From Phaeoceros laevis (Eukaryota > Anthocerotophyta > Anthocerotopsida > Notothyladales): a DNA stretch of 42,599 nt. The notes beneath the pieces were generated by a model. That model saw nothing but the letters and a program-made list of their open reading frames with translations. It was not told the DNA's origin and ran no database searches. The position numbers were made by a program, and so were the translations under genes. The stretch spans positions 44,468-87,066 of the forward strand of contig JBNGIQ010007417.1 in the NCBI GenBank assembly GCA_049999765.1, in the 5' to 3' direction. This document shows, piece after piece, positions 41,901 through 42,599 of the stretch (position 1 is its first letter; every line of letters begins with the position of its first letter).

Positions 41901-42409
41901 ATCAGTTTACATTCATCAATCTGCCTGAAGTGCGGAAACGTACGAATCACATCTCCCGAGCAGTACCTTTCAGGTCAAGGTACCGATTTAGTCTCGCTCG
42001 CCTCTCAATGCTGGCGGCGCCAAATGCGGCTCTCAACTTGTCGAGCTGGGCTGAAAGCACAAATCCAGCACGAACACATCACTACAAGCAAGAAGGCTAG
42101 GCATCACCAACATCAAAGAAGAGAAATCGGTGTGTCCTTCGGTTGCAACAGCAGAGAGCACCAACCTTCAAGCTGAGCATTGGAAGCCGGAATTTCGTCG
42201 GAGTCGCTCAGTGTGCCCTCACTCTGCGTGGGGCTGTCAGGAGAAGAAGAAGGGGCGTATTGGTCCTCGATGATGAGCCGAACCGACTCCGCCCAGGTGA
42301 AAGTGAGGTCGCTCTTGGAGCCCAGCAGCGACTGAATTGAGTCCCCCAGCTGCAAGAGGGACGAAGACTTCTGCTGCCCGTCTACGGGCTCATCCGGCAT
42401 GAAAAACAT
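38999..42409 (-). CDS. Kinesin-14 family motor (KIN-14) with internal motor and coiled-coil tail
   Basis: Minus-strand exons in gene order: 42409-42166, 42050-41967, 41869-41705, 41624-41518, 41422-41241, 41140-40979, 40914-40669, 40562-40525, 40440-40313, 40225-38999; about 860 residues. Motor ~110-450: [15 protein letters not shown]-loop [13 protein letters not shown], switch [11 protein letters not shown], switch II DLGGSER (a Gly variant seen in some plant KIN-14s), then [20 protein letters not shown] and [20 protein letters not shown]. After the motor come a Lys/Glu coiled coil with four AAAKLxEEQ-type repeats (~39950-40090) and an unstructured basic tail. Minus-end-directed microtubule motor expected. 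The start is uncertain: ATG 42409 is the first good Met, and further 5' exons may lie beyond the window. The acceptor at 40914 is non-canonical (TG), see findings. Confidence 0.88.
39945..40095 (-). repeat. 39-bp coding repeats in the kinesin coiled coil
   Basis: Four in-frame copies of about 13 residues of the form AAAKLREEQ-AVA ([40 protein letters not shown]). The repeat extends the post-motor coiled coil and seems to have arisen by tandem duplication. Confidence 0.75.
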
Positions 42410-42599
42410 CTTCTCTGACAACCAGATTCCCCTCTAATAATACGACGGATCAGGATCCGACATGCTCCCACCTGCCACCAGTGCATTTAGAGCTGCCTGC
42501 CACAGCTCGTAGCTTCCACCAAACCTGCGGTTCCCGCAACAAACGCCCCGGTAAAGATCAAGCCAAAACGCACCATCTGCTGAGTACAAGCACTGACCC
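42410..42599. other. Kinesin upstream flank at window end
   Basis: 190 bp upstream of the chosen kinesin ATG. A minus-strand ATG at 42460-42462 opens a short frame that stops after nine codons. An AG at 42414-42415 (minus tgtcag) could be an acceptor if earlier exons exist. Confidence 0.4.

Overview
The window looks like nuclear DNA of a land plant, probably a seed-free one (hornwort, lycophyte or fern relative; the lineage is a weak inference). The reasons are genes split by many short introns (about 60-200 bp, nearly all GT-AG), a plant-type E-class PPR protein, a dirigent protein, a SYP81-type syntaxin, a plant-style KIN-14 kinesin and a dense but intergenic-rich layout. A run of 100 N (28052-28151) marks a draft-assembly gap. 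I rebuilt exon chains by hand from splice sites and reading phase; the multi-exon genes below close in frame.

Layout. 1-6422 (+): large protein with four RRM-like repeats and an Arg/Asp-rich tail. 7138-11955 (+): PIG-N, GPI ethanolamine phosphate transferase 1, 18 exons. 12184-14062 (-): SYP81/syntaxin-18 Qa-SNARE, convergent with PIG-N and divergent from the next gene. 14529-19294 (+): importin-13/transportin-like karyopherin, 14 exons. 20517-21674 (+): intronless F-box protein. 22209-23607 (+): a complete but strongly divergent TATA-binding protein, preceded by 53-bp and 13-bp tandem repeats. 24248-24355: a fragment resembling the OSB organellar ssDNA-binding protein motif. 24706-27393 (+): intronless E+-class PPR protein. 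27705-30562 (+): G3E/CobW-type GTPase with an Asn/Gln-rich tandem-repeat insert and no CxCC metal motif. 30999-31928 (+): small basic protein, possibly Utp16/Bud21-like. 33335-33916 (-): dirigent protein.

33917-36770 is a repeat-rich stretch: a 303-bp tandem duplication, a broken FAD-linked-oxidase end, an unusual inverted-repeat cluster, a RING-H2 gene (35619-36080), a copy of part of that gene between short inverted repeats, and tRNA-Leu(CAG) on the minus strand. 37006-38558 (+): six-exon gene whose mature part resembles a bacterial/phage hypothetical family ending in a His...SAGCQ motif, behind a possible plastid transit peptide. 38999-42409 (-): KIN-14 kinesin.

There are no operons. Most genes are unrelated housekeeping or organelle functions. 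The most unusual items are the divergent TBP, the phage-like gene and the G3E protein lacking its metal-binding motif.
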